The position numbers were made by a program, and so were the translations under genes. This document shows positions 21,844 to 32,700 of a DNA stretch of 64,000 nucleotides, piece after piece. The stretch comes from Phaeophleospora eucalypticola (Eukaryota; Ascomycota; Dothideomycetes; Mycosphaerellales; Mycosphaerellaceae), in contig JAKLNG010000006.1 of assembly GCA_022814565.1 (NCBI GenBank), forward strand, positions 744,001 through 808,000. Direction: 5' to 3'. The notes under the pieces were generated by a model, which did not search any database, was not told the DNA's origin, and saw only the letters and a program-made list of their open reading frames with translations. Numbering within the stretch: position 1 is the first letter of the stretch; every line of letters starts with the position of its first letter.

Positions 21844-23012
21844 ATGTCCGACACTGGTGAGGTGGGCCTCGGTGTGAGCATCGTCGAGAAAGGCGGCGGC
21901 TCAAGACCTTTTAATCTTTTTCCGATCCACTGTCCATCTCTTTCGAAACGAGAAGAGCATGGATCGAACGACTACCCATACGATTGTGCGAAATCACACT
22001 GCGCACAGTCTCCACAGCAATGCAGTAACTCTTGCTGTGTGAATCGCATCTTGACTCGGTTTTGCGAACTGAGGGATGTAGTGGAGGCCCTTGACAATGA
22101 AATAGAAGGTCTCCGAAGGGAGGTACGGCAGCTGGCTGATCATGTGTGGAAGCAGTGGAACGAAAATATTGAGTAGGTTTTGCATGCTCAACTCTTGCTG
22201 AAGAAGCTGACCAGGAGATACAGGCTTCAGGAAGAAATGGAGCTAGGCAAGATCTCGCGCTATCGGCCTAAAGATGACTGTCCCAGCTGCATACTTGAAA
22301 AGGCTCGAAGACTTTCGCACTCAGGCAAGCTCAGCGTAGCTCTTCTCCAGGTGGAGATCAACTCGATGAAAGAGTACATCGATCTGCGCGAGCGCGAGGC
22401 GGCCAATGAGCAGTACGTTCCGCACTCATGCCTGTAGACTTAGATTCGCCGCGGCCCACTGACTCCTTAGCCAGAGACCGCCTTCGTCCTCTCGAAAATG
22501 AGAACACCGCCCTACACGCCTCGACCTCCGAGCTTCAGCAGCAGCTAGACTCCCTAGATGAGGACTATGATTACACGGAAATCGACCGTTCGACCGGAGA
22601 GAGGAGCACTTTATCCGAGTCTTTCTCTCGCCGCGTGGAGTCAGCTCTTCTGATTGAAGCCTCGCTCGAGAACGAATGCTCCTGCGAATTTTGTCTTGCC
22701 GAAGAGCGAGGAAGGCTCTTGAAGAGCGCACTCAGATTCGGAAAAGCCGCTAAGAAGACGCTTGAGGATATCGCCCACGAGACATGGAACGGACCTGGTA
22801 GTCTCAATTATGAGCGCGAGCAGACAAGACGCCAGTAAGTCAGGAGCTAGGACGATCAATATTGCTCCTCACGGTCACTAACAGCTAGCAGAGCGTCGAC
22901 GAACACGCAACTTTTCGGTCGTACTGGCTCGTACCGCGGACATGGGGCCGGAGCACTCAAGACCCGCGATCGGCAAATGAATCCACAGACGAAGGGAGGA
23001 AAGAAGAAGTAA
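21844..23012 (+). CDS. coiled-coil protein of unknown function
   Basis: Four exons (21844-22172, 22224-22412, 22475-22834, 22892-23012; introns 51, 62 and 57 bp) encode 332 residues. No known domain is recognised. Helical, charged, heptad-like stretches lie at about residues 85-125, 140-195 and 250-290 (for example LDNEIEGLRREVRQL, ENENTALHASTSELQQQL). Two short cysteine pairs recur in similar settings, CPSCILEKAR and CSCEFCLAEERGR, and the N-terminal part has more cysteines (SCCVNR). The end is basic (KGGKKK). Each exon join restores a continuous helical sequence, and the final acceptor skips an in-frame TAG, so the model is better than any single frame. Start at 21844 is the first ATG of the open frame. 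Confidence 0.75.
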
Positions 23013-23652
23013 TTCGAAGCTGGCGCCCCTACGCTCTGCAAGAGAAGGATCGTCAGCAAACACCACTGCATTCCGAGACGAGATATGTGCATGACGAGAT
23101 ATCTTGGAGGCAGAGGGTCGTTTGGCTGGTAACTGTCACGAGGTGCCGAGGCAGTGCACACTGCACGGAATTGTCTCGAAGCCCTACTGCCTTTCTGTTA
23201 TCGGAAGTGGATAATAGTCAAATGGAACTTGCACTCAATGCTACAACCGCACGCTTTGAATCTCGATATGGTATCTGTAAGACGCTGATAATGGTTTGAA
23301 GGAAGCTTCATGAGAAGTTCACGGCCTCTTCGAGAGGACTTAAGCACTAAAAGCCAGACTGGCTGGGCCGTAGGGCTTTCTCTCAAACCACCCATGTTCG
23401 TCCTTCCCATTCAATGTCTACCCAACACACCTCGCTTTTCCCACCCCACGTATCATCATGAACGTCGACCTGTGGTGGCACGTCGATCTATTAGGATGCC
23501 CTCTTCTTGCGCTTTGAACGGTGCTTCGTTGGAGATGTCTTTGCAGCCTTGGGCTGAGCGTCAAGCTGCATCTTTTGCTGTTGCAGAGACCTCGTCGTTT
23601 GCGACTGTGCGCGTGATGAAGTTCCAGAACCTGCTCCGATGGCCTTGCTCTC
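23013..23652. other. intergenic, convergent; contains in-frame tail beyond HDA1 stop
   Basis: 640 bp between the coiled-coil gene and the annotated stop of HDA1. Bases 23652-23491 (minus) continue the HDA1 frame for 53 codons after the TAG, ending in a Lys/Arg-rich stretch and TAA (see findings). The remainder shows no gene. Confidence 0.5.
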
Positions 23653-26247
23653 CTATCGCTTAGGTGACGGAGCGAAGTTCTGGAGCGGAGGGAGCTTGGG
23701 TGGACTGCGGCTTCCATTGCCCGGCGGAAAGCGAGCTCCAGATGGCGTGGCCAAAGCCTTTGAAGGAGACAAAGCGAAGTTCCCGACTGGTGGCATCCTC
23801 GCAGGCTCCGGAAGCATCTCCATGTCGTCTTCACTTGTTTCTGCTTTCGACGGATCCCAATGTGGAATGGACTCCTGAATCGCTTCCAAGACAGTGTCTT
23901 TGTGTTCTACTAGCATCTCGCTGATGCTCGTGCCTGGACTTTGAGTGATGTCTCCGAAACGCTTCCTCTTCTTGTTGCCCAAATCCTGAGCCCAGTAGCC
24001 ATGTTCACAAGAGACAAAAACCCGCGACTTCTCGTAATACCAGTGGGCTAAATTGTCGTTGGTCGGTGATTTGACTGACAGCAAAGGCGTATCTCCGATG
24101 AATGATATCGCCTGTTTCACCAATATTGTCGTCTTTTCGTCGCCGTTGTTCCTGAGGAAGTGCACAATAGCCCCGTGTCCGATGTTAGTTCCCATAAGAA
24201 TTATGTCCTCGGATTCGTAGAGCTCGACGTAGTTCGTCCAGAGGTAGGTCAGGAGCTTGGTGGCCTCTCTCGTTCGGTACTCGGGGCTGTGCGTTTCCTT
24301 GTACTCCGTGTCATCCCCGTCGTAGTCCGTGACATGTTTCGGCAAATTCACGTCCATAACAGCAAAGCCTTGACCGACGGCCCAGTCGATATAGGTCTTC
24401 ACAACATCAGTCTTTGGTCAAGTCAGCGGTCTGCCTGCACATAGCAGCCCTTCAATGAGTTACTTACAAGCCAAGTGTTGTGGAGCTCAATATTTCCAGT
24501 TCGTGGGTCGGGGGAAGCGAGGACTTCAGGAGGGTCGTGGAGAATGACTAGCAGAGGTCGCTTCTGCTGGTAGTTTGGTCTGTTCGATGTTAGCAGCTTG
24601 GAGAATCAAGTTTCAGCTCCCACTAAGCGCAACTCACGTCACCAGAACTTGGTTCTCAAATTCCTTTGCCAACGAGTTGTTGCGAATGAACAGCGGATAC
24701 ATGCCATACTCGTTCTCAAGCGTCGTTGCTTGCCACTTCCGGACCACGGTGTCCATGCTTACACCTGAGATAGGACCATTCAGCCTGGCAGAGAGATCCT
24801 TTGGATATAGCGATGCCCAAAATTTGCTCTGTTGACGCAAGACTCCCTTGATATCGTCGACGGCTGAAATGGTGGGGCTCGTGTTCTCCAGTCGATCCGG
24901 CGGCTCGCCCATCAATGTCTTGCCAACCGCACAGGCAGAGCGAGCGATCGATTCGAGGTTATAACCACCCTCAAGACAGACGGCCAGTTTGCCTCCAGCC
25001 AGAGACATGAGCATATGTGTCATATGAGCATACCCGGCAGGTGTGACATTGCATCCACCCAGCATATCACCTTCCGCCGCATCGAAGCCAGCAGCAATAA
25101 TCACTAGATCTGGGTCGAACTCCGTCGCGATAGGCATGACAACTTGTTGGAAGGCATAGATATAGTCAGCATCCCCCATGCCTTGTTTCGTCCAGGGAAT
25201 GTTGACGTTCTTGCCCAACCCGGGCCCTTCGCCGCAATGCAGATGATCTCCATACGCTTTGCGACCGTCTCGGTAGGACGTCTCCGGATAGAAATGGCCC
25301 CGTCTGTGTACATGTAGCGAGATGTAGAGCACGTTGGGGTCTTCATAGTTGGCTTGCTGGATGCCATTGCCGTGATGAACATCCCAGTCCAAGATGAAGA
25401 CCTTTCGACATCGATCACCGAATTCTCGTTGGCACACTTTGGTCGCAATGCTCACGTTGTCGTAGAAGCAGAAGCCTTTGGCATCCTCTCGTTCTGCGTG
25501 GTGGCCTGGCGGTCTGATGACAGCGAAGACGTTCTTCACTTTGCCGAGGATTACGGCTCGGCAAGCTTCGATTGCGCCGCCGGCAGAAAGAGCAGCACAA
25601 TACGGCGTGCTTGAGGACATGTAGATTGAATCATTCTTCAGAGGTGGGTGCTGCAGCTCGTTGGTCAATTGGTCTGACGGCTTGCTAGCCAAAGACTGCA
25701 CCCAGTCCCAGTGAGCCTCACTGTGGACGAGGCACACTTCTTGCTTCGTCACTAGCCGTGTATCGATACGGCCCATGTAATAGTCTGAAGGTGGACCTGA
25801 AGTGCCGTCCTGGTAGGCCAGCCCAGCGTTGACGAAAGCCTCGTAGATGGCGTGTATTCGGCGAGGGTCTTCCGGGTGTAGGTCGTCGTCGGTTGGCTCA
25901 GCTTCCACATGGAACCGCATTCGGACATCGTAGATCAGGCCTGTCTGTGATGTAGCATAAGGCAAGATGGCCCATTTGGCCGGCTTTGGAGCGTCCTTGC
26001 GGAGAGTCACTCGATACTCTGCGGAAGTCGAATTCCGCCTTACTCCATCTCCTCTGAGTGCGTTCGTGGGCGCCGCACTTGACGCCATCGGAAACTCCTT
26101 TGAAGATGTTGCGTTAGGGTTACCATACAGATTCAGTGTCGAATTGGCGGTCTCTGGTGGTGCAGCCCCGGACGGATGCGTTTCGGTTGATGGCACGATG
26201 TTGTCGTCGCCATCTTGCATCAGCAAGTCCTGGTCCAGGTCGTCCAT
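23653..26247 (-). CDS. HDA1: class II histone deacetylase with Arb2 domain (HDA1/HdaA)
   Basis: Three exons (26247-24638, 24579-24468, 24411-23653; introns 58 and 56 bp) encode 826 residues. It is a zinc-dependent deacetylase of histone tails in a repressive chromatin complex, nuclear. The catalytic domain (about 95-440) carries PPGHHAE (246-252), ILDWDVHHGNG (285-295), LVIIAAGFDAAEGD and CLEGGYNLES, the expected Zn/active-site motifs. The C-terminal half is an Arb2-like alpha/beta domain (from about 520: LLVILHDPPEV, GFAVMDVNLP, ESEDIILMGTN, GHGAIVHFL), as in yeast Hda1. The tail holds two similar short strings, VGNFALSPSK and LQNFAPSPK. Start: the ATG at 26247; the frame is open six codons upstream without another ATG. 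Confidence 0.94.
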
Positions 26248-27012
26248 GGCAAACAACTTCTTCACGTGAATGAAGCACGTGTCACCGCAGCATTGCGCGT
26301 TGCGAAATCAAACGGCTTTGGGACCTGCACGCAATTAATGCCCGATCGGAGACGCACATGCAAGCAAACAAGAGCGCGTATGCATGTGAAGCCATGCGCC
26401 TTGGCATGGAAGTGATGGTGAATGAAACAGACATCAAATTGAGAGAATATTGGAGAGGTAGGAGCTCGACATAACGAGAGGCGAGTGGTAGTAGGTACAG
26501 GGGATGTTGGGTCTCACTTACGCTGAAGACACGCAGGCGCGCCAATTCGGCGCCGACGCGTCCGTGGACCTCCTCGATTCTCAGTTGGGCCGAAAGAGTA
26601 TTGTCACATTAGGTAATTGTGAGCCCGTGTGCCGCTGGAGGTTGAGACAGGTGATGTTTAGGCGTGTCGTGATAGTAATAAAGGCGTGTTTGTTCTAGGT
26701 CCAAGTAAAGCAGCAATGAGCGTTGATTACCTAAGATTCTTGGCGTTTAGCTATGCCCAAACAGCTTAATACATTTATCTAAGACCTAGCTTAATGATCA
26801 CTTAATGCTACTATTTGGCAATCCTATATTTAGGCGGTAAGATGATCAACCAAAAATTGGATTGAAAGGAGCTGAGCACCGAAAGAACTTGGAAAAGGAA
26901 TGGCATTGCGGTGTCTAGATGCTATATCCGACGTATGCCCGAGTGAGCCGAGATTTTTATGTCCAAGAGCGGAGTTTGGCCATCCGTATTCCATCCACTG
27001 CTTCACTCCACT
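26248..27012. other. intergenic, HDA1 promoter side; AT-rich patch
   Basis: 765 bp upstream of HDA1 and downstream of the DUF3431 fusion gene. Bases 26690-26880 are clearly AT-rich against the window (about 33% GC in 26761-26850), with many CTAA/TTAA strings. No gene or repeat was identified. Confidence 0.5.
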
Positions 27013-28995
27013 TCATCCATCACCATCCTCATCTAGACATTGACATTCCTCCACCCTTCCTCTATTTCCCAACAAACCACTAAACAAACTCGGACAGCTT
27101 GCCGATATCCTTGGGCACCCCAAAATGACACCCCACAATCTCTCCATCGAATATCCAAATTCGACCTCATCTAGCACCCTCTCCCTTGCATCCTGAAAGA
27201 CTTGGGGATTTATCTTCCGAATGGTGGCTGCAGAGGCGATGAATTGACCTCGATAAGTCAACGAGATATCTTGGCATCTTCCAGGATTCGACCTTGAGAA
27301 AATGTCTTCGAGGACTTTCTCATCTTTGTGCCAGCCGCTGACATCTCCGCAAAGGCTGCAGTCGGAACAGAAGCTGTTCGGGTAAGACAGCGACAGGAAG
27401 CCTGTACGTCTTCCAAAGTACTGAGTTATCCGAGTCTGAAGTTCCCAGAGCTCGTGCGGCTGCGCTTGCACGAAAAGCGTATGTGGCGCTAGGTCATCTT
27501 TGTCCAGAATGTGGGACAGATAGGTCTCTGCTTCACGACCGACATTGGGACGATCCTCAACTATGACTTTACGTGCCAATGGAAATGATAGAGCTTTGTC
27601 CGTGCCGTTCAGCTTCGTCTGGGACTTATTGTAGAGGAAGATCCGCGTGCGAAGGCCGGATATGCTCCTGGTGCTCATGACTCGGTTCATGTTCTCGGCA
27701 ACTTGTTGGAGCGGCTCCTCATAGCGAGCTACCACGATGTCCAGGTCGAAAGGGTGGTCCAAGTCCACGGCCGGGCTCCCTCCTGGCACTGGGCCTGAGC
27801 TCCAGCGAGAGAGCACGTACGCGAGCAACAACAGCCAGGTAAGCCCGCTGAGTATTCTGTAGATTGACAATGCCGCGTAGGTCGCCTTAAAGCTGGTCCT
27901 GTGCGCCTCATTGGCATGGGACGGGCCTTGTTCGTACTCCAACAGAGGGTCATCGGCGTCTTCACTGCTAATAGCCGCAGTACCAGAACTGCTTGGAGTC
28001 CTGAAACGCATGTGCATGCTGTCGAGAATGTGAGGAATGTCCAAACTCGCCAGAGAAGCAATCAAAAAGGCCAGCCATTGTCCAGCAGACGTCCGTGTCG
28101 TCCTGAAATTAAGGTTGTCGACTGCCGTGACACCAACCAGGAAGAAGCAGCAAGCAACCCACTGAAAGCCGGATTCTCTGAAGGGAAGTGGTGTCTCTTC
28201 CGGCTCCGTTAACTTGCCGGCGAACAAATCCCCCTGTAAGACTATCGCGCCAGCAACAGCACTCGTAATCAACAATGCCCCACGCTCCCATGTGAGCCCA
28301 AAGTCTCCCATATTGTTCCAGTCCTTCGTCCAGAACACCAAGATTGCCGCCGATATCCTCCCCACCGATACGCTTGCTCCCTGCCTTGAATTTCCCTCCT
28401 CTTCCGCCTTCAACGCCTGAAACTTCCAACACCGCCTCGCTGCCACCAAGCAAGCCACGCAATCCAAAAGCACAAGATCTCGCTGATCCGACAATTTGCT
28501 CTCCTGCAAAATTAGCAAGGCCACGCAGGTAAAGAATGTCGTCTCCTTGAGGACTGCCTCAATCGAGGCCCCGAAACTTTTGATTCTCCACGGAAAGCTT
28601 CGGTAGACCATGTGGTCCCAATTCAAGCTCAGAATCATGACGCAGAAAGTCGAATTGCGCAGATGAAGGAGCGATTGGTAGCCAAAGACGAGTGAAAACG
28701 CCGTCAACACGGCATGGATGAGTTGGTAGATCGGTGATTTCCAAAGAGGAATTTGGTCGGTGCTGCTTCTCTTGAGCAAGACTCCCAATACGACGGCGAA
28801 GGACAGGTGCGTGAGGAGCACCAACATCGGGTAATGGAAGCCATTGACGAAGAGGTGCCGGGTCGTGACCATAGCGATGAAACCCGCTGCGAGTTGCACA
28901 AAAGGTCTTCTTAGCTTTGCAGCGAGTTCATTGCTCCGAGTATGTGAAGACGAAGTGTTCCAGATAGGCCGAGCGTCGTTCTGCTGCTCATCCAT
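27013..28995 (-). CDS. multi-pass membrane protein fused to DUF3431 domain
   Basis: A single exon, 660 residues. Residues about 30-365 hold eight to ten hydrophobic segments arranged like a drug/metabolite or nucleotide-sugar transporter superfamily protein (for example HYPMLVLLTHLSFAVVLGVLL and the pair STFCVMILSLNWDHMVYRSFPW). A further membrane helix follows at about 380-400 (LSGLTWLLLLAYVLSRW). The C-terminal part (about 415-630) is a DUF3431 domain: LDIVVARYEEPLQ, RIFLYNKSQ, RPNVGREAETYLSHI, TLFVQAQPHELW and a Cys-containing FCSDCSLCGD. DUF3431 proteins are usually stand-alone, often secreted or type II, and resemble glycosyltransferase-fold proteins; that is family knowledge, not proven here. 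Assignment of the N-terminal half to the transporter superfamily is tentative. Confidence 0.82.
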   Translation of the reverse strand: MDEQQNDARPIWNTSSSHTRSNELAAKLRRPFVQLAAGFIAMVTTRHLFVNGFHYPMLVLLTHLSFAVVLGVLLKRSSTDQIPLWKSPIYQLIHAVLTAFSLVFGYQSLLHLRNSTFCVMILSLNWDHMVYRSFPWRIKSFGASIEAVLKETTFFTCVALLILQESKLSDQRDLVLLDCVACLVAARRCWKFQALKAEEEGNSRQGASVSVGRISAAILVFWTKDWNNMGDFGLTWERGALLITSAVAGAIVLQGDLFAGKLTEPEETPLPFRESGFQWVACCFFLVGVTAVDNLNFRTTRTSAGQWLAFLIASLASLDIPHILDSMHMRFRTPSSSGTAAISSEDADDPLLEYEQGPSHANEAHRTSFKATYAALSIYRILSGLTWLLLLAYVLSRWSSGPVPGGSPAVDLDHPFDLDIVVARYEEPLQQVAENMNRVMSTRSISGLRTRIFLYNKSQTKLNGTDKALSFPLARKVIVEDRPNVGREAETYLSHILDKDDLAPHTLFVQAQPHELWELQTRITQYFGRRTGFLSLSYPNSFCSDCSLCGDVSGWHKDEKVLEDIFSRSNPGRCQDISLTYRGQFIASAATIRKINPQVFQDARERVLDEVEFGYSMERLWGVILGCPRISASCPSLFSGLLGNRGRVEECQCLDEDGDG

Positions 28996-29725
28996 GGCAT
29001 TGATGACCTTGTAGAAACCGAGAATTGCTGCATTCTCATCTCGTTTATGGCGACACGAGCAAACAAAGTGATGCGCCGATGTCGCGTGAGCAAGAAGCGG
29101 CTGGACCTAATGGAGAGTAAAGGAAGGAGACCACAGCCTCGTCTGTCATCCTACCACAGCCTCTGCATCGGTTAGCGCCAACATCGCATTCCATCTTTGC
29201 CGCCTAACTTATGCTTCATCGTCCTCGCCCTAGAGACTGCAGATCAGATCAGCGTTGTCAGTCATAGAACTTAACGGCTCGCGTGACGAGAAAGTTCGGA
29301 GGCTCCTAATTGCCAAGTGACACCGTCACAGCAGCTGCAGTAAGGACTGGTCGAGCACGCGCTGCGCCGCACAATCCTTCGTACAATGGCTGTTGTTGCA
29401 CGGACATGATCGTCGCGGTTGCTCTGCGACTTGCGCAGAAGCGTTTGAATTCCAATGAGCATGCAGAAGACCTTGCATGCGGTGTTGTTCCATATCATGG
29501 CTGTAGTCTTCCTCGGTTGTAAATCAAAAGTCGATGGATGTAAGCCCGGAGTCGACCGATAGAAATCTAGCCTCGCCTCCAACGTCGTACAGAAAATATC
29601 AAATGAAATGACTCTCACATACAGCCATGCCGGCATCGAACAACCAGGCAACCGTACGTGAGTGCCTCGAACAGCGCATTGCGAAGTTAGCAACACGCTA
29701 GACCAGCTGTGCAAAGATCAGCAGC
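28996..29725. other. intergenic, promoter side of the DUF3431 fusion gene
   Basis: 730 bp between the fusion-gene start and the stop of the biotin-dependent carboxylase, both on the minus strand. No coding region or repeat supported. Confidence 0.5.
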
Positions 29726-32700
29726 TCAGCCATCCAGATGCCGAATCAGTGCGATGCGTCCACCAGCCTGTTGACAAAAGTCAGTACATAACCCTCTGGA
29801 ATCATTCAAAGCTGCAAGCGTACCTTGATCGTCTCGCCCTGAAGTGACACGGACACTTCGTCAGCTCTACTTTTCCAGACACGCAAGATGTGCATGGCGA
29901 GGAATGTAACTTACCGGTTCCACCAACAACTTCTCAATTACGGCCTTGCCCTGCTTCATATTTTCAGGCGCATTGACGTTGATTTCCAGCTTCATGGCCT
30001 CGAGGATGGCAAGAAGCTGTCTGGGTTGAATGCCGTCCTTCTCTTTGACTTCAACCTTCCAGACCTACGCAGCTCGGTCAGTGATTTTCTTCGCACGCAT
30101 TCTCGAAATGAGGACTTACGTTTGCATCGACTGGAGCTTCTACGGCGGTGATAGCCGGATCCTGAAGCAGAGACTCGACCGTGCTTTCATCCACCTTGTT
30201 CTTCTCCTTATCCGCTCTCCACTTCTCCAAAGACTCCTTCTCAGCCTGGATCATCTGCTCTTGAACCTTCCTCTGGGCCGCTCTGATTTCTCTGACTTCA
30301 TCGGCAGTCTCCACGAGCATCGTGTTGTGCTCCGCCATGTCGAACTCGGCATGTTCCCATTCAAATTTGTACAGCCCAGATCGGAACAGGGCCAACTTCT
30401 CATTCAACTCGGACTCGCTGACCTGGAAGAAGGTAATGATGTCAAAGTCTTGGAAGAGCCAGGGCCGCTCAGGAGTGAAGCCGGACTTGAAGCCGTAGTA
30501 GTCAAAGCAAGGGATCGTCCTGCCAAGGATCTGATATCCGCCTGGGGAGTCGACGGGATAAATGCTTCCACAACTTCCGCCCCAGCCCCAGGTTCCCTCC
30601 GGTGTGAAGACGCGGGATGGATTGGTCTTGGGACTTGACATGCGTTGGCGAGGATCGATAGGGAGACTGACAGTGTTTCCACAGAAGAAGCCAACAACAA
30701 CTGCCATGAGTTCTCCATTCAACATGTTGTGCTTCAACTGCTCCGCAGTGAAGGCGTTGTTCTTGGCAACAAATTCGAGATTGTCGGGAAGATAGGGGGC
30801 GTGAGGCCTTTGAGTCTCCATGTATCGTTGCGTTGCTAGCTTCTGCTCTTTGCTCTCGAATGAGAGAGGGAGCTTGAAGCGCCGGCATGGCACTTTAGTC
30901 TTGCTGAGGTCGCCGATTTGATTTTCGAGGGTCTGGAGGTGCGCAATGAGTTTCTCGCGCGGTAGCTTGGCTCCGTCGTAGCAGATCGTGATGCTCGTGC
31001 AACAGCTCACTGTGGTTGTCAGATTCTGCTTCAGCCAAGAAGGCGCATCATCTGAATGTAAGGATTTCTCGAGTGCAGTCGTCCTGCATCTGTAGTTGAG
31101 GTCAAATTGCTCCGAACCGTACCTACGCCGATATGTCAGTGGCAGAACATCAAGCTGTCCATCTAAAACGAAATTCTTACTCAACCAGGATGTAATCATC
31201 ACCTGCTTGACGGAAGCGGACTTGTGGTGTCTCTTGACTTGCTGCGCGCTCCCACAGAACGGATTTCTCAGGGTTTCCGTCAGGCTGGTACGAAGAAGGG
31301 AAAGAATGGGCATTGTCGAAGGTGCCGGCCTCGATGGCTGTCGCAATTCCGTCAACATAGTCGTCGAGCACTTTTCTCAATGCAAGTGCCTCTTTCAATG
31401 ACACTCGCTTGTACTGCATTGTGTCTGGGAATCATCAGAGATGCTCAGTATATTCAGGAACCGCTCATGATAGCTCACCTCCTGCCTTCAACTGGCCAAG
31501 CTTCCACCAATCTGCTCGAATGGCGGTTGCTGAGCTGGCAAATCCGCCAAAGTTGGGACAGTCAAGCCCAAAGATGCAGCCCTCATCACCTGTCCAGTTC
31601 AGAGAGCCGCAGGAATACCCATACTCGACCAGGTTAGATGGATGTGACCCTCCCTCACCACCATCGGATCTCGCCCATTTTGGCACAGGGCCAATCAGTC
31701 TGATGGCACTCCTGCTAGCATTATGAGAAATCTGCCACTTTGTGCTGTAAAGCATCTCGATGTCTTCGGGTGTCAGATAGCCTTCCTCATGGGGTCCAGG
31801 CATAGCCATGATCTCCCAATGATTCGTGTAGGATGGCCGAAGCTTTTCAGGCACACTTGGGTGCGCACCAAGATTGTCAGGCAGTTCCCTTATTATGCTG
31901 AGTTGGTCGCCAGGAGCCAATTGTCGTCCTTGGTAGCCACCAATAGCTACTATAGGAGATGTGCTTTTGCTGTCAAAGTAATCTGATATAGTCGGGAACC
32001 CACCATAGACTGCAAGGTATGATCGACAGCCACCACCAGTAGTCCTCCCGATCCTGAGCGTTTGTCCTGCTTTGATGTGCTTTCTTGTCCACAGAGGAAC
32101 ATCATCGCCATCTAGATTTGCCTGTATCGGAGCACCGGTGACTGCGACAACAGCTGAAGAAAGGAATCGAAGCTCTGGTCCAGACAATGTCATTTCAAGT
32201 CCGCCCTCGCTCCGTTCGTTGCCGACAAGTAAGTTACCCACGGCCAGTGCGATGGGGTCCATGGCACCGCTCCTAGGTCTGTCCTGTCCATCAGCATGAC
32301 TCCATTCGTTCATTGAAAAGTACTTACATTCCCTTGCCAACAGTAGGTCGTCCGACGCCGTCTTGGACCAAAGTGTATGCTCCAGCCGAAATCACGTCAA
32401 TCACGGAGGGCTTGAACTCGAATGACCCCAGAAATGATGTGATTGTTCGACCAGACTGGTATGTCTTATCCTTCATGACCGCAGCGAGGAATTCAAGGTT
32501 ATTGGGAGGGCCAGAGACCTTGGAGCGAGAAAGCAACAAGTCCATACCCTCGATCGCGGCATCTCGCGTCTTGGCATGATTGATGACCTGCAAGTTGTCA
32601 GATGCTGATAAGGACAAGGCATCTCACGATGCCTACCTTGGCAAGAAGCGGGTCGTAGTTTGGAGAAATTCGAAGTCCTGTTCTCACCCAAGTGTCGACT

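Noticed and set aside
31123..31180. A stop codon inside the KipI part of the carboxylase suggesting a broken gene
   Set aside because: The stop lies in a regular 58-bp intron (GTAAGA...CGTAG), and the spliced frame continues through conserved motifs.
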